The notes beneath the pieces are model-generated. The model saw only the letters and a list, made by a program, of their open reading frames with translations, was not told where the DNA came from and made no database searches. Below, piece after piece: positions 1 to 9,884 of a DNA stretch of 64,000 nucleotides. Source of the stretch: Hypericum androsaemum (lineage: Eukaryota; Streptophyta; Magnoliopsida; Malpighiales; Hypericaceae); contig OZ023190.1 in assembly GCA_963995505.1 (NCBI GenBank), positions 6,973,344-7,037,343 on the forward strand, written 5' to 3'. The stretch's first letter is position 1; every line of letters begins with the position of its first letter. A program made the position numbers and the translations under genes.

Positions 1-332
1 ACTTTCGGATAATGTTATGGAAAAACAAAAAAAACCAAACATCTCTCCCCTGATTGTTTCTAATTAGTGTCTGATTTAGCTGATTTTCCCTTGAATTGGT
101 GGGAGAGACCAAGGAACGATTTCGCTATCGAGAATTGAGGGTTTAGGGTTTATAGTCGATGCTAAGTTAGTCGCTCTTTCTGCGACCTGTCGGTCATGGC
201 TTCGAGGCGACAGATGTGCCCGCTTCGGGTGTGGAGGGGCACTTGTGGTGTTGGATTTTGAATTTCTTCGGGTTGCGAAATTCCTGTGCGTGTATGTCAT
301 TTTGACGTTGTGTTGCTTGTTTTGTTTACCAG
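1..332 (+). other. Intron of ELF5 (3' part)
   Basis: No coding sequence matching the expected ELF5 N-terminus (basic, start-codon exon) was found here, so this is read as the intron before the first visible exon. It ends in a pyrimidine-rich stretch and TTTACCAG acceptor at 331-332. Short frames on both strands look like chance. Confidence 0.6.
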
Positions 333-3300
333 AACAAGAAAGAACGGAAGAAGGTGAGGGAGGTGGGCATCTTGAAGAAGGATCCGGGCGTTATCAAGGA
401 TCAGATTCAGAAGTTGGAACTTATGAGTAAGTTGCCTGCTTGCTTTTAGGATGTTTTAGCATCTTGGAATGCTCTAATCTGACTGGCGGAGACAAACAAT
501 TTGGTGAAGATAACTGTTTCCGGTACCTGTTGTATTTTCCATAAGCTGACCCTGCACGCGGAAAACTTCAAAGAATGCTACTATTTACCACTCACGCAAT
601 CAATGATCTTTCTTTCCGAATGCTACTATTTCCCTTGCTCTCTATGGTATGTTGTCTTGATGGGGTACTCATCGAGTCACTGCACCTTTCTTATGTTGTT
701 GTTCCATCATAGTGTTACGTTCCTACTGTAATTTGTCCACAGAGGCTGATGGCGCTTTGGACAAAGCAAGGAAACACAAGAAGAGACAACTTGAGGATAC
801 CCTCAACCTTGTCATGAAGAAGAGAAAGGTAATTGTATTCTATATTTACAGTCCCTCATCTTGGAAGTTTCTTTCTCTCATGCTCAAATTAAGAGAGGCA
901 TATTTGGGTAAAAGAAATTTAGATGTACATGAGTAGAAGGTGCATTAAGGTTTGAAGGTACCAGTCGGTGCAGGCTTGTGGAGACATAAGAAGTTTCAAT
1001 GGGTAAAACAAAGTAAATGCAATTTAAATACCAATAAGTTTAGGCTGAACTGCTTGCATGTTGTAACGAAAACAGATTACACATTGAGCTCTGTTTGGAG
1101 TTGATTGATGGTTTACGCACTAAATAGTTTGTTGGTTGCTCAACATTATTCAAGAAGAATGATTAACAGATGTAGGACGAGAGGAGACTCCGCTAGGTAA
1201 AGGACCGAAGGAAAAAAGAAGAAAAATATTACCATAAGATTTATAGACCCTGAAAGTTTTGGAGGATAAAGAAAGAGCTGATGAGGAAAAGAAGGGTAGG
1301 CGATAACTGATGTCGGCAATGTAGGTACAAGTCAGTGTCGGTTAAGCTGAATTTCTTGCCCAGCCTATTGGGTTTGGAAGACTGAGAGTCACAATTAGAG
1401 AACTTTCTGAGGCTCTCGAGGCAGGCTCTAGGGTCTAGTGTATGGGTCTTGGGATTATAAAGGTCATTGTCTATGTTACAATAGGAGTGCCCGTGTGCTT
1501 GATCCTTCCCATTTTAAAAGTAACCATTGAATGGAAAGGGTGAATTCAGTTTGTTCATGTTGAGTGCCTGATGCGTGATATTTACTTTTTGCCAATGTCC
1601 TTCTGTTTGTTGATTGATATAAGTTTACAGATGTGATGATAACTAATTGTATTTTGTTGATCAGGAATATGAAGACAAAATGAAGGAGAAAGGTGAAGCC
1701 CCGGTAATGTTTAGGTGAGGGGCTCACTTTTCAGTTCTTTTTTCCCAGCAGCTGTAAATCTACTGAGTTTGATTAACTATGATTGATTACATTGCAGCCA
1801 TTTGGGTCCTCCAAGGAGGACGTCTGCAGAAGAAGAAGAAGAGAGAGCCAAGCATCCAAAGCCTGAAGTAACACCCTTCCTTTGTATTTACTTGCATTGT
1901 ATTTAGGTTTTCTTTCCAGCGATGCTGACATTTACAAAACTCATCTCTAGGACTCAGTATACTATCATCCTACACTTAATCCTACTGGAGCCCCTCCACC
2001 TGGGAAGCCCCCTATGTACAAATCGTCCATAGGTCTGTTCCTCAGTTTGCAGCTTCAATGTGTCAAACCCATAGTTGTACTTCATCTCTGACTCTAAATT
2101 TCTAAATTTGATATGCAGGCCCACGTATTCCCTTGCCTGGTGATTCCTCTAGTGCAGGAGCATCTTCTTCAAGGACAGAGTCCGAGGATGCTGATTTGGG
2201 TGTTCCTCCACCACCACCTCCTTTGCCAGAAAATGCATTGGGGGATGGTTCTGTTATTCCCGCTTCTCTGCCCCTTCCTCCTCCGCCCCCTATGCCACCA
2301 AATCCACCTGTAATCCACATGGGTATCTCACTGCCTCCACCTCCTCCTCCTCCTGGTCCCCCTCCCAAAGACCAAGTTCCCAATCATACCCTACTGCCAC
2401 TACCTCCACTGCAGCATTCTGTCCAGCCTCCTCCACCAGGACTTGGTGAAGGTGAAAATGAGAGAAATTCATCTATTGTTCCTGATGAAGTATCTTCCAA
2501 GGAAACCATTCAGGTGTGTGTTTCAGTGATTAGTCTATTCAGTGCATATGTTGTAGAAATCAAATTAAGATGGGACTTGACATTTTTATTTTTTCAACAG
2601 GCGGATGAGTTCATTATTTGATTGAGAGAGAAACATATAAAACACGACAAAAGTTTTACCATAATGTTTGAAAACATTAGTTTGTATTTTTGATTTTATT
2701 AATCAGGTGCCTGTTTTGCTTCCTTTGCAGCCTCCACCACCTGGAATCCTTGTGAGATCAGAAAATAGCCAGTCTGAAGATGCTGCACCAGATACAAATG
2801 CAAATGTTCTGCCACCAAATGCGGACGATATGAAAACTCTTCCCCCTCCACCTCCCCCTCCAAGACAACAACCTCCAGCGCCTGGTCCTTCATTGGTTCC
2901 CACTTTACAAGCTGATATCTTACCCCCAGGAATATCACGTTTTCCCCCTCCTCCACCTCCACCAAATATGCGACCTCCATTATCTGCTATTGGGCTTCCT
3001 GGACCAATGGCTACTCCTGGAACAATTGCCCCTCTAATTCCAAGGCCACCATATGGTCTCCCCCCTGGACCTCCCACCATGTTCAGGCCACCCCTCCCTC
3101 CTGGCCCCCCTCCATTGTTACTGGATGATGCCAGTAATAGGGTCCCAGTTCCTATGAAACCATCATATGTTAAATCTGCAGCGTCGACTGTTGTCAAGAG
3201 ACCACTAGCTCAACATAATCCTGAGCTCACATCTATGGTATGTTCTTCATTGCTTGTTTTGGTTGATTGAACGCATGGTTAGTATGGATGGCTCTACAAT

Positions 3301-4252
3301 CTGTCAGTTGTTGAAGGGAGAAAGAGAAGCAAAAAAATGATAATTTTCTGGATGGATTCGTTGCTTAATGTGGTTGGGAGTAGTAAAAGGATGAAACTTT
3401 GAACAGACACTGGCCTGCTGTTAGCAGCAGATTGTTTGGTTCACTTGCCAAAATATAGAATTTAGCTCTCTTGCTTCATGTTTCTGTTTCAATAGGATCA
3501 ATTTAGTTGTTATTTGCTGATTTATGGTTGCTCTACATAGAATATGCACTTCTTGGTTTTGACGTTTGAAGTGTCAACTGATCCGACTTTTGGCTAAAGC
3601 TTGCATCAACCCATCCATGGGCAATAACATAAATTATTCGTAGCACTGATTACCCATATTACGATTAATATTACTCCTTACAGATGAAATCCTGTGGTTA
3701 GGGAGAAGTCTGAGTGGATTTAAAATTTCTCTGCTCTTCATTGGGCAATTTGTGCCAGAATGTGCTTTAATAAACTTACGTCCAACAAAATATTGGTTGG
3801 ATAACCAAGGAAAATGATCCTTGTAGTGTAACCATGCAAGTGCGGTTAGCAACTAAAGAACAGCATGTGTTGATTCTGTCTGAGGTTGTCTAGAGAACTC
3901 CTCTGCAATATTGCCTAGGCCATGGCAAATGAGCCAGTGTCAACTTTGTTTTGGCCTGGGTCGAAGACTTATCTTCTTATATTATTACTGTTGTCACTTC
4001 ACTTTAATTGATTTGTGTTATGGTTTTCTCCAGGTTCCTGCCTCGGTTAGAGTGAGAAGAGAGACGGCTGCTGCAAAACCGAAGCCGAAATCCACTCCTT
4101 CCACGAGCGGAGCGACCACAAAGCCCTCAGCTCCTTTTATTTCCAAGGCAGAGAAGGCTAGCTCGTCCACTTCGCAGAAGACGCAGAGTATTGATGATTC
4201 GTACACAGCATTTTTAGAGGACATGAAAGCACTTGGCGCACTTGATGGTTGA
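333..4252 (+). CDS. ELF5: ELF5 / WBP11-like proline-rich nuclear protein (5' exon outside window)
   Basis: Exons read at 333-426, 743-828, 1665-1714, 1798-1867, 1951-2032, 2119-2513, 2707 (or 2731)-3237 and 4034-4252; all junctions are GT-AG and phases agree, giving about 508 residues. The first exon, with the start codon, is not in the window; the family is about 530 aa. The N-terminus begins [18 protein letters not shown], then [14 protein letters not shown] and the stretch [18 protein letters not shown], typical of the plant ELF5/WW-domain-binding-protein-11 family. The middle (exons 6-7) is a series of poly-proline blocks alternating with acidic Ser-rich linkers; the C-terminus ends in [17 protein letters not shown], a conserved tail. 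Known family role: nuclear protein linked to pre-mRNA splicing, needed for normal FLC expression and flowering time in Arabidopsis. Proline blocks presumably bind WW-domain splicing factors. Intact as seen. Confidence 0.9.
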
Positions 4253-5128
4253 TAGTGGGTGGATTTCCTGCCATCGACGGGAAGAGAACGTGTCATTCTG
4301 GTCGTCGCTGCAGCCTGGGCGTCCGGCGGAACGTGCCAATGTTGGTCATCAGCGTTGGTCCCTCTGCTGTGGCTTCAGCGAAATCACATTTTGCATTCCA
4401 GATCACGTTCATCAAGCAAATGCTAAAACATTTACCCGTCTAAGCTTGGGACATTTTTTCCCAGTCGGAGATTAGATGTAGTATAACTGTAACATGGTTT
4501 TAAAAATGCGGTTCCTCGTGTCAGGGCGCTTTACTTGTCTAGTTGACAGTTGGTTCAGGCTTATGTGCACTCAGTCCCAAAACAACTACCAGAATCTGCC
4601 AAGATAATCGCTACTAGCCTTGGAGGTGTTGGGGTCTAGAACCCCATCATTTCTGAGTCCGCATCTTGGACGGCGATTCTCTAAATCGAGTTGTTAGATT
4701 TTATAAAGGGGCTTTGAAAATCCATAAAGTTTGATTTTTCTAGGATTAAAGCTGCCAGAGCTTGTGTTAACTAGGAAGTTGGTCCCAAAGTAGATTGTCT
4801 GACCTACTTTGCCAACAATTCCAATCAGTAACCGGGTTTTGACACCTAGAAATATGGTTAGTTGTACACAGAGGTATTGTCTTCAAAAAAAAAAGTTCAG
4901 AAAGTAGAGATCTCAAGCTGCCAATCTATTTGTGGCAAAGGATCCATGTACCATCATCATCATCAAAACTTGCAATTGCGCCTTGTCTTGTCCAACATCT
5001 TTCCTTTTGTCTGGTTTTCATGAGGAAAATTACCACCACTGGCTTGTGTTCTTGACGAGCCATTTGAAGACTCCAATTTCAAGGATCGACTCCACTTCAT
5101 CATTTGACAACCCGCAAATCTCAAGCAT
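4253..5128. other. ELF5 3' UTR and intergenic spacer
   Basis: After the ELF5 stop, about 200-300 bases are probably 3' UTR. No further gene-like reading frame, RNA gene or clear repeat is visible up to the target duplication of the next transposon. Confidence 0.5.
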
Positions 5129-5137
5129 TAGAAAGAA

Positions 5138-6329
5138 GGGCAAATTACTGTGGTGTTTGACTGATTAGTCCCCTTTTTCAAAAAGAATTTTAGTGTCCCG
5201 TGTTTGCTTTTATTATACTCTCGGGTTCCTAGCTGACATCATCTTCTCTCTTTTTTTCATTTTTGTCATTGAAATCACAAAAATACCCTCAAAAGTCCAT
5301 CCCCTTTCTTCTCAATCCTCTTCGGACCACATCCTCTGAATCCTCGCCTGTGCCGACCCAAAACCGAGACACAAAGAAAACACGATCAACACAAATACGA
5401 AATCAACCCGAACCCATAACACCCCAAGCAAGTAATCTGTAATCGAGAACCCAAAACCCAGCCTCTCAATCATCGCCGTCGTCTAAGAAAATGAAGGAGA
5501 CGTCCTCCTCCTTCTCCATCGGCGGCGTCCTCTTCCCGGTCACAGCTCCATCGACGGAAGAATTTGAAGTAGCCGGCGTTGGTCGAGCAGCATCAGAGGT
5601 GGCCTCGAAGCTCCCGGCCCCTCCTCTCCTCACGACCTGGGGAACTGGGTTGCAGATCTTGGCGTTGCTGGTCTACCCAGTCCCGAACTGGGCTTGCAGG
5701 TGAAGGAGAGATCGGCGGCGATTATGGCAGCAATTCGTGTCTGGTAGCGATTATGGGTTTAGTTGATTCGGTCAATTTGTTTAGTTTCTGAGTTTCAATT
5801 TGTTCAGTTTCTGGGTTGTAACGGGGGACGACGATTCTGTGTGTTTCAATTTGTTAAGTTTCTTAGTGTTCTTAGTGTATTCAATTAAGTGTGTGTTTTA
5901 CCACTGTATGTATGTCTGATGGATACAGTGTCAGTTTTTAAACATGAGGTGGAAGGATCGAGTTCCAACGACCGTCCAAGATACGGAATTGTAAAAATAA
6001 TTTAAACCCATTGCAATAAAAAAAAATTAAGCGTGTGTTTTGGCTGGAATTAATTGGAAGTTCATAAGTTCATGAAGAGGAGGGGGAACGAGAAAGACGA
6101 TTGAAGAGGCGGGGGAACACAGGAGACGACGATGGAATTAATTAATTAATTTTTTTTTCAAAGGGTATTTTGGTCATTTCAATAAAAAATGAAAAAAAGT
6201 CGGATGATGTCACCGAGGGATCTGGTAGTACAATAAAATCAACACGAGGGACGGAAGAATAATTTTTGAAACACAGCGGATAAAATCGTCGATTTAGTCA
6301 AACACAAGAGACACCACATTAATTTGCCG
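5138..6329. mobile_element. Mutator-like non-autonomous element 1 (Pack-MULE-like), 9-bp TSD
   Basis: The two ends form long inverted repeats of roughly 150 bp: GGCAAATTACTGTGGTG at the left matches the complement of the right end, and motifs such as GACATCATC and AAAATACCCT recur inverted. Direct repeats TAGAAAGAA flank it perfectly at 5129-5137 and 6330-6338; a 9-bp duplication is the hallmark of Mutator-like transposition. No transposase is encoded. The interior (about 5330-5800) is more GC-rich than the arms and holds a 70-codon open frame at 5491-5703 starting MKETSSSFSIGGVLFP. I do not recognise it; it may be a captured gene fragment. 1192 bp. Confidence 0.85.
5491..5703 (+). pseudogene. 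Unrecognised coding-like fragment inside MULE-like element 1
   Basis: A 70-codon ATG frame in the GC-rich core of the element, with a Ser/Ala/Pro-rich N-terminal half and a short hydrophobic stretch (LQILALLVYPVPNW). The GC contrast with the AT-rich arms suggests sequence acquired from a host gene, as in Pack-MULEs, but the source is not recognisable by eye. It could also be chance. Confidence 0.25.
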
Positions 6330-6338
6330 TAGAAAGAA

Positions 6339-6653
6339 TCCACCCCTTGACCCCAACACAACGAAAATGAACAGGTATATACCATATCATCCGGTTGTTA
6401 GCCAAGTGTTAACACCATCTAAAAGACAGTAAAACAAGTAAAACAAGTTATACATGTTGTTTATTGCAGTGTGTCTAATTGCAGAACAAGTTATTGTCCA
6501 TATCTTATTTGAATTATTCTAGACAAGGATATTTCCGTCAAGTTGTATCTCTTGCGATATGACCATGTGGAGACCTCTATTGGACTAAGGTTCTCGTGTA
6601 GTCGAGAGGAAAGATTTAGTTGATCATGTACTCAGCAGTGTCTTGGGTAGGGT
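6339..6653. other. Short intergenic spacer
   Basis: AT-rich sequence between the 9-bp duplication of the MULE-like element and the left LTR of the copia element. Nothing recognisable. Confidence 0.5.
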
Positions 6654-7013
6654 TGTTGGAGCTGGCGAAGAAAATTGGACAGGACTTGGAGTCAGCCAAT
6701 TGGTTGGCAAAAGTTGGGGCATGGCGGCAGCCAAGGTATTGGAGTCAGCCAGGTCCAACTGCGAAGTATTTCATGTTTTGCTCGGACTCTTATTTCGAAC
6801 TCTTAGGTCAACCTATATAGGTTTCTTGGTTTGCAAGGGGTTGTCTATTATATAAAGACATGTTATCCTAGTTCATGTATGGCTTTGTAACTCAAATACT
6901 TATCAACAAATGTTCTCCTTTCTCCCATGGACCTAGGCATTAGGTCAAACCACGTAATCTCTCGCGTCCATCATTCGCATTCTTGTTCACTTGATATCCT
7001 CGATTTCCTAACA
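6654..7013 (+). repeat. 5' LTR of copia element A
   Basis: Begins TGTTGGAGCTGGCG and ends CCTAACA directly before the tRNA-Met-type primer-binding site. Aligns end to end with the split 3' LTR at 8801-9884. It contains the presumed promoter: TATATAAAG lies near 6850. Confidence 0.8.
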
Positions 7014-7035
7014 ATTGGTATTAGAGCTTGGTTGG

Positions 7036-7780
7036 AGGATGGCAGATCCCGGCGTGAAGTTTGCCTTTGTGAAGTTCGATAGATCATCGAATTTTGGGTT
7101 ATGGGAAAGGCGTGTCAAGGATTTGCTGGTGCAACAAGGAATGGTCAACGCGCTCTCGGGGAAGAAGCCTGAGAAGATGAAAAAGCAAGAATGGAAAGAG
7201 ATGGAAGCCAAGGCAGTGGCGAAGGCCCGGTTATACTTGGCGGATGATGTTATGTATCACGTCGTGGATGAGGAGTCACCAGTGAGATTTGGAAGAAATT
7301 GGAGCTTAGGTATATGTCGAAGTCTCTGTCAAACAAGTTTTACCTTAAGCGAAGGTTGTACATATTTAAGATGATGGAGGGCTGAGATTTGAGCCAACAC
7401 ATCAACAGTTTCAATCAACTAGCGAGTGATTTGATAAGGGTCAATGTGAAGTTCGAGGATGAAGACAACGCATTGTTGTTGTTGAATTCCTTATCAGGTT
7501 CCTACGAAAGTTTGGTTACCACTCTAACTTGGGGCAAAGAGTCCTTAGTGTTGTAGAATATCACTAGTGCTCTGCTGGATTTTATCAAAAGAAGAAGGCC
7601 GACGATTAACGTGGTGAAGGGCTGGTTGTGAGGGATAGCCATGGTCGTAGAGAAGGAAAAGATGGAACATGATCCAAGTCGGGGTCAAGGAGGTTCAAAG
7701 GAAATTGCTTTGAGTGTAGAGAAAAGGGGCACAAGAACAAAGATTGTCCAAGAAGAACTCGGGGCCACGAGGGAAAAGGA
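7036..7780 (+). pseudogene. Copia gag with CCHC zinc knuckle (frameshifted)
   Basis: The frame from 7036 reads MADPGVKFAFVKFDRSSNFG, then a tryptophan-containing gag core (LWERRVKDLLVQQGM) typical of copia gag. The frame breaks near 7290-7370 and resumes in another frame (HINSFNQLASDLI-like, FEDEDNALLLLNSL-like). A knuckle with CX2CX4HX4C spacing (CFECREKGHKNKDC) is read at about 7705-7750. It would encode the particle-forming nucleocapsid protein of the element. Inactivated by stops and frameshifts. Confidence 0.75.
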
Positions 7781-7789
7781 TCGGCGTCC

Positions 7790-8500
7790 ATGAATATGTC
7801 CTCATACTCGAACGGGTCAGATGGTGACAGTCTTTCTGTCTTATTAGGTCCTAAGCATCGTGTTAATTTTTGGATTTTAGATTGCGCTTGCTCTTTCCAG
7901 ATGAGGCCCAAGAGAGGATGGTTCGACATCTACAAGTTTGTTGATTCAGGTATGGTGACTATGGGTAATAGTTCTACTTGTAGAATTTCTGGCATATGTG
8001 ATATCTGAATCAAGTTTTGGGATGGTGTTGAGAGATAGTTGTGTGGGGTTAGACATGTTCCAAAGTTAGAGAGGAATTTGATCTCATTAGGAGCCTTGGG
8101 TTATAGTGGGTACAGAATAAGGTTATAGGCGGGCTAATTGAGGTGGAGAAGGAAGCTATGGTGGTGATGAAAGGTGAAAGGGATGCTAGGAACACCTACA
8201 GGTTAGTGGGGAGCACGGTTGTAGGTGGAGTCACATCAATGTGTTCCGATGGAGAGGGGAAAAACTCTTGGCATATGAGGTTAGATCGTATGAAGGAGCG
8301 AGGGCTTCACATGAATGATTTGAGTGCAGTGGGGATTCACGGAGATAAGGTTAGCTAGGTCCCGCTATGATTGGCTAAAGGAACGTGCATATCAGAGGTG
8401 TTGAGTAGGTTTGGCATTGGGAATGCGAAGCCATTGGTAACACCACGGACAAATCAGGTATCTCACTCAATGCCAAACAGTGTAGTTTGTGAGATCTCAA
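7790..8500 (+). pseudogene. Copia protease / pre-integrase / RT-end remnants
   Basis: At 7790-8008 the frame includes FWILDCACSFQMRPKRGWF, the copia protease active-site region; the usual D-S/T-G triad reads D-C-A here, so the catalytic motif is lost. At 8260-8340 a WHMRLDRMKERGL segment matches the GAG-pre-integrase region. By about 8390-8460 the text is already EVLSRFGIGNAKPLVTP, the C-terminal end of copia RT. Integrase and the RT core are therefore deleted between about 8345 and 8390. Confidence 0.7.
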
Positions 8501-8800
8501 GGGTTCTACTTGGTAGAACAAAAGAACGCCCATTGTATCTTATGGCTTGTAGCATCGGTTCGAGGCAAAAAGGTCCAACGAGGAAGCAATTGGAGGTTGC
8601 GGAGTATGGGGATGATCGAAAAAAATAGAGGAGTGTCTATCAATCACAAGGTTGCTTCAACAGAAAACTTGCATGTTGGGATTCAATGGAGGTTGGTTTG
8701 GTTTCGCATGATTTCGTGTTTCTCCAATGGGCAGTTTCTCATCAAGGTGGAGTTTGTTGAAGTTTGGGTGGAGCTTCATGGTTTTTTGCAAGGTGGAGAT

Positions 8801-9884
8801 TGATGGATTTGGCGAAGAAAATTGGGTAGGACTTGGAGTCAGCCAATTGGTTGGCAGAAATTGGGGTATGGCCCATCCAAGATATTGGTGTCAGCTAAGT
8901 CCAACTGCGGAGTATTTTCTGTTTTGCTCGGACTCTTGTTTCGGACTCCTAGGTCGACTTAGATAGGTTTCTTGGTGTGCAAGAGTTTGTCTAATATATA
9001 AAGATATGTTACCCTAGTTCATATATGACTTCCTATGTCTTATTATGTCTACTTGTTGACAGATTTGGAAGTCCAGAAATGATGCCATTTTCGAAGAGAC
9101 ATCCATCTCCCTGGATTGCTACTCAATGAACCACAGATGACTGGCTGGAATGGATTAGATGCAAGGAAATCCGAGTCACACATGAGAGGATTTTGGATGA
9201 AGCAAAAAGCTGGAAGCCACCTAGATGCCATGAGGTGATAGTCAATTGCGATGCAGCATGATGTGCAGAAGATCAAAACACGGGTGTTGCGGAAGTGGCT
9301 GGAAATGATATAGGTCAGATCATAGCTGGTCAGAACAACGTGTTGGTGACTGCTTCTGCTCTGGAAGCTGAGATCCGTGCGATTTCCTTGGCAATTGAAA
9401 TTGCAAAGATTAGTTTTCGGGATACAGTGGTCTCCGTCCTTTCAGACTGCAAGAACGCCCGTTGATTTCATCAATGGTGCCTCGAAGTCAATTGATTGAG
9501 AAGTAGAAAATTTGGCTTCCATGACGTCGATTTCTCTAGGATTTTTGAACAGTTGTAAATTTTTTTGTTCTCCTAGGTCGACTAATGAGGTAGCTAATTG
9601 ACTTGGGACAAAGACCAAACTTAAGTTTTGTCTGCCCAATTGGTTACAAAATCTGCCGTTGGAACTTGCTTCTATCTTGTATGATGACTATCCACCTTAG
9701 GTACTTAATAATATTAAACTAAATATTTTATCAAAAAAAAGTTTCATATATGACTGTGTGGCTCAGATACTCGTCAATAAAAATTATCCTTTCTCTCAGT
9801 GAATGTAGGCATTAGGCTGAACCACATAATTTCTCGTGTCCATCATTCACTTTTTTTCCTCTTGATATCCTTGATTTTCTAACA
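8801..9884 (+). repeat. 3' LTR of copia element A, interrupted
   Basis: Left part 8801-9030 and right part 9743-9884 together reproduce the 5' LTR. The break carries the 13-bp duplication TTCATATATGACT of the LINE insertion. Ends in TTTTCTAACA. Confidence 0.85.
9031..9742 (+). mobile_element. 5'-truncated LINE (RNase H end) inserted in the copia LTR
   Basis: A 712-bp insert flanked by the perfect 13-bp direct repeat TTCATATATGACT (9018-9030 and 9743-9755), ending in a short A-run (ATCAAAAAAAAG) as expected for target-primed reverse transcription. The insert carries an RNase H-like domain in + orientation: VNCDAA (9241-9258), then ALEAEIRAISLAIEIAK (about 9361-9411) and VLSDCKNA (about 9436), the D-E-D pattern of the RVT_3 domain that ends plant L1-type LINE ORF2. 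It has an in-frame stop after the first Asp motif and a frameshift after CKNA. 5'-truncated, inactive. Confidence 0.85.

Larger units (their letters stand above)
6654..9884 (+). mobile_element. Ty1/copia element A, internally deleted, 3' LTR split by a LINE
   Basis: Left LTR 6654-7013 (360 bp, TGTTGG...TAACA) and right LTR 8801-9884, which is 359 bp once the LINE and duplicated target are removed. The primer-binding site follows the left LTR as TTGGTATTAGAGC (7015 on), complementary to initiator-Met tRNA as in most copia elements. A purine tract AAGGTGGAGAT precedes the right LTR. The interior is only about 1.8 kb: gag, CCHC knuckle, a damaged protease, a GAG-pre-integrase remnant, then directly the end of RT. 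Integrase and most of RT are deleted, so it cannot move alone. I see no matching 5-bp target duplication (AGGGT left, CAAAC right). Confidence 0.85.

Noticed and set aside
2102..3197. Long Gly-rich and Pro-rich frames on the minus strand opposite ELF5
   Set aside because: They are mirror images of the poly-proline exons; they lack homology-like motifs and splice logic.
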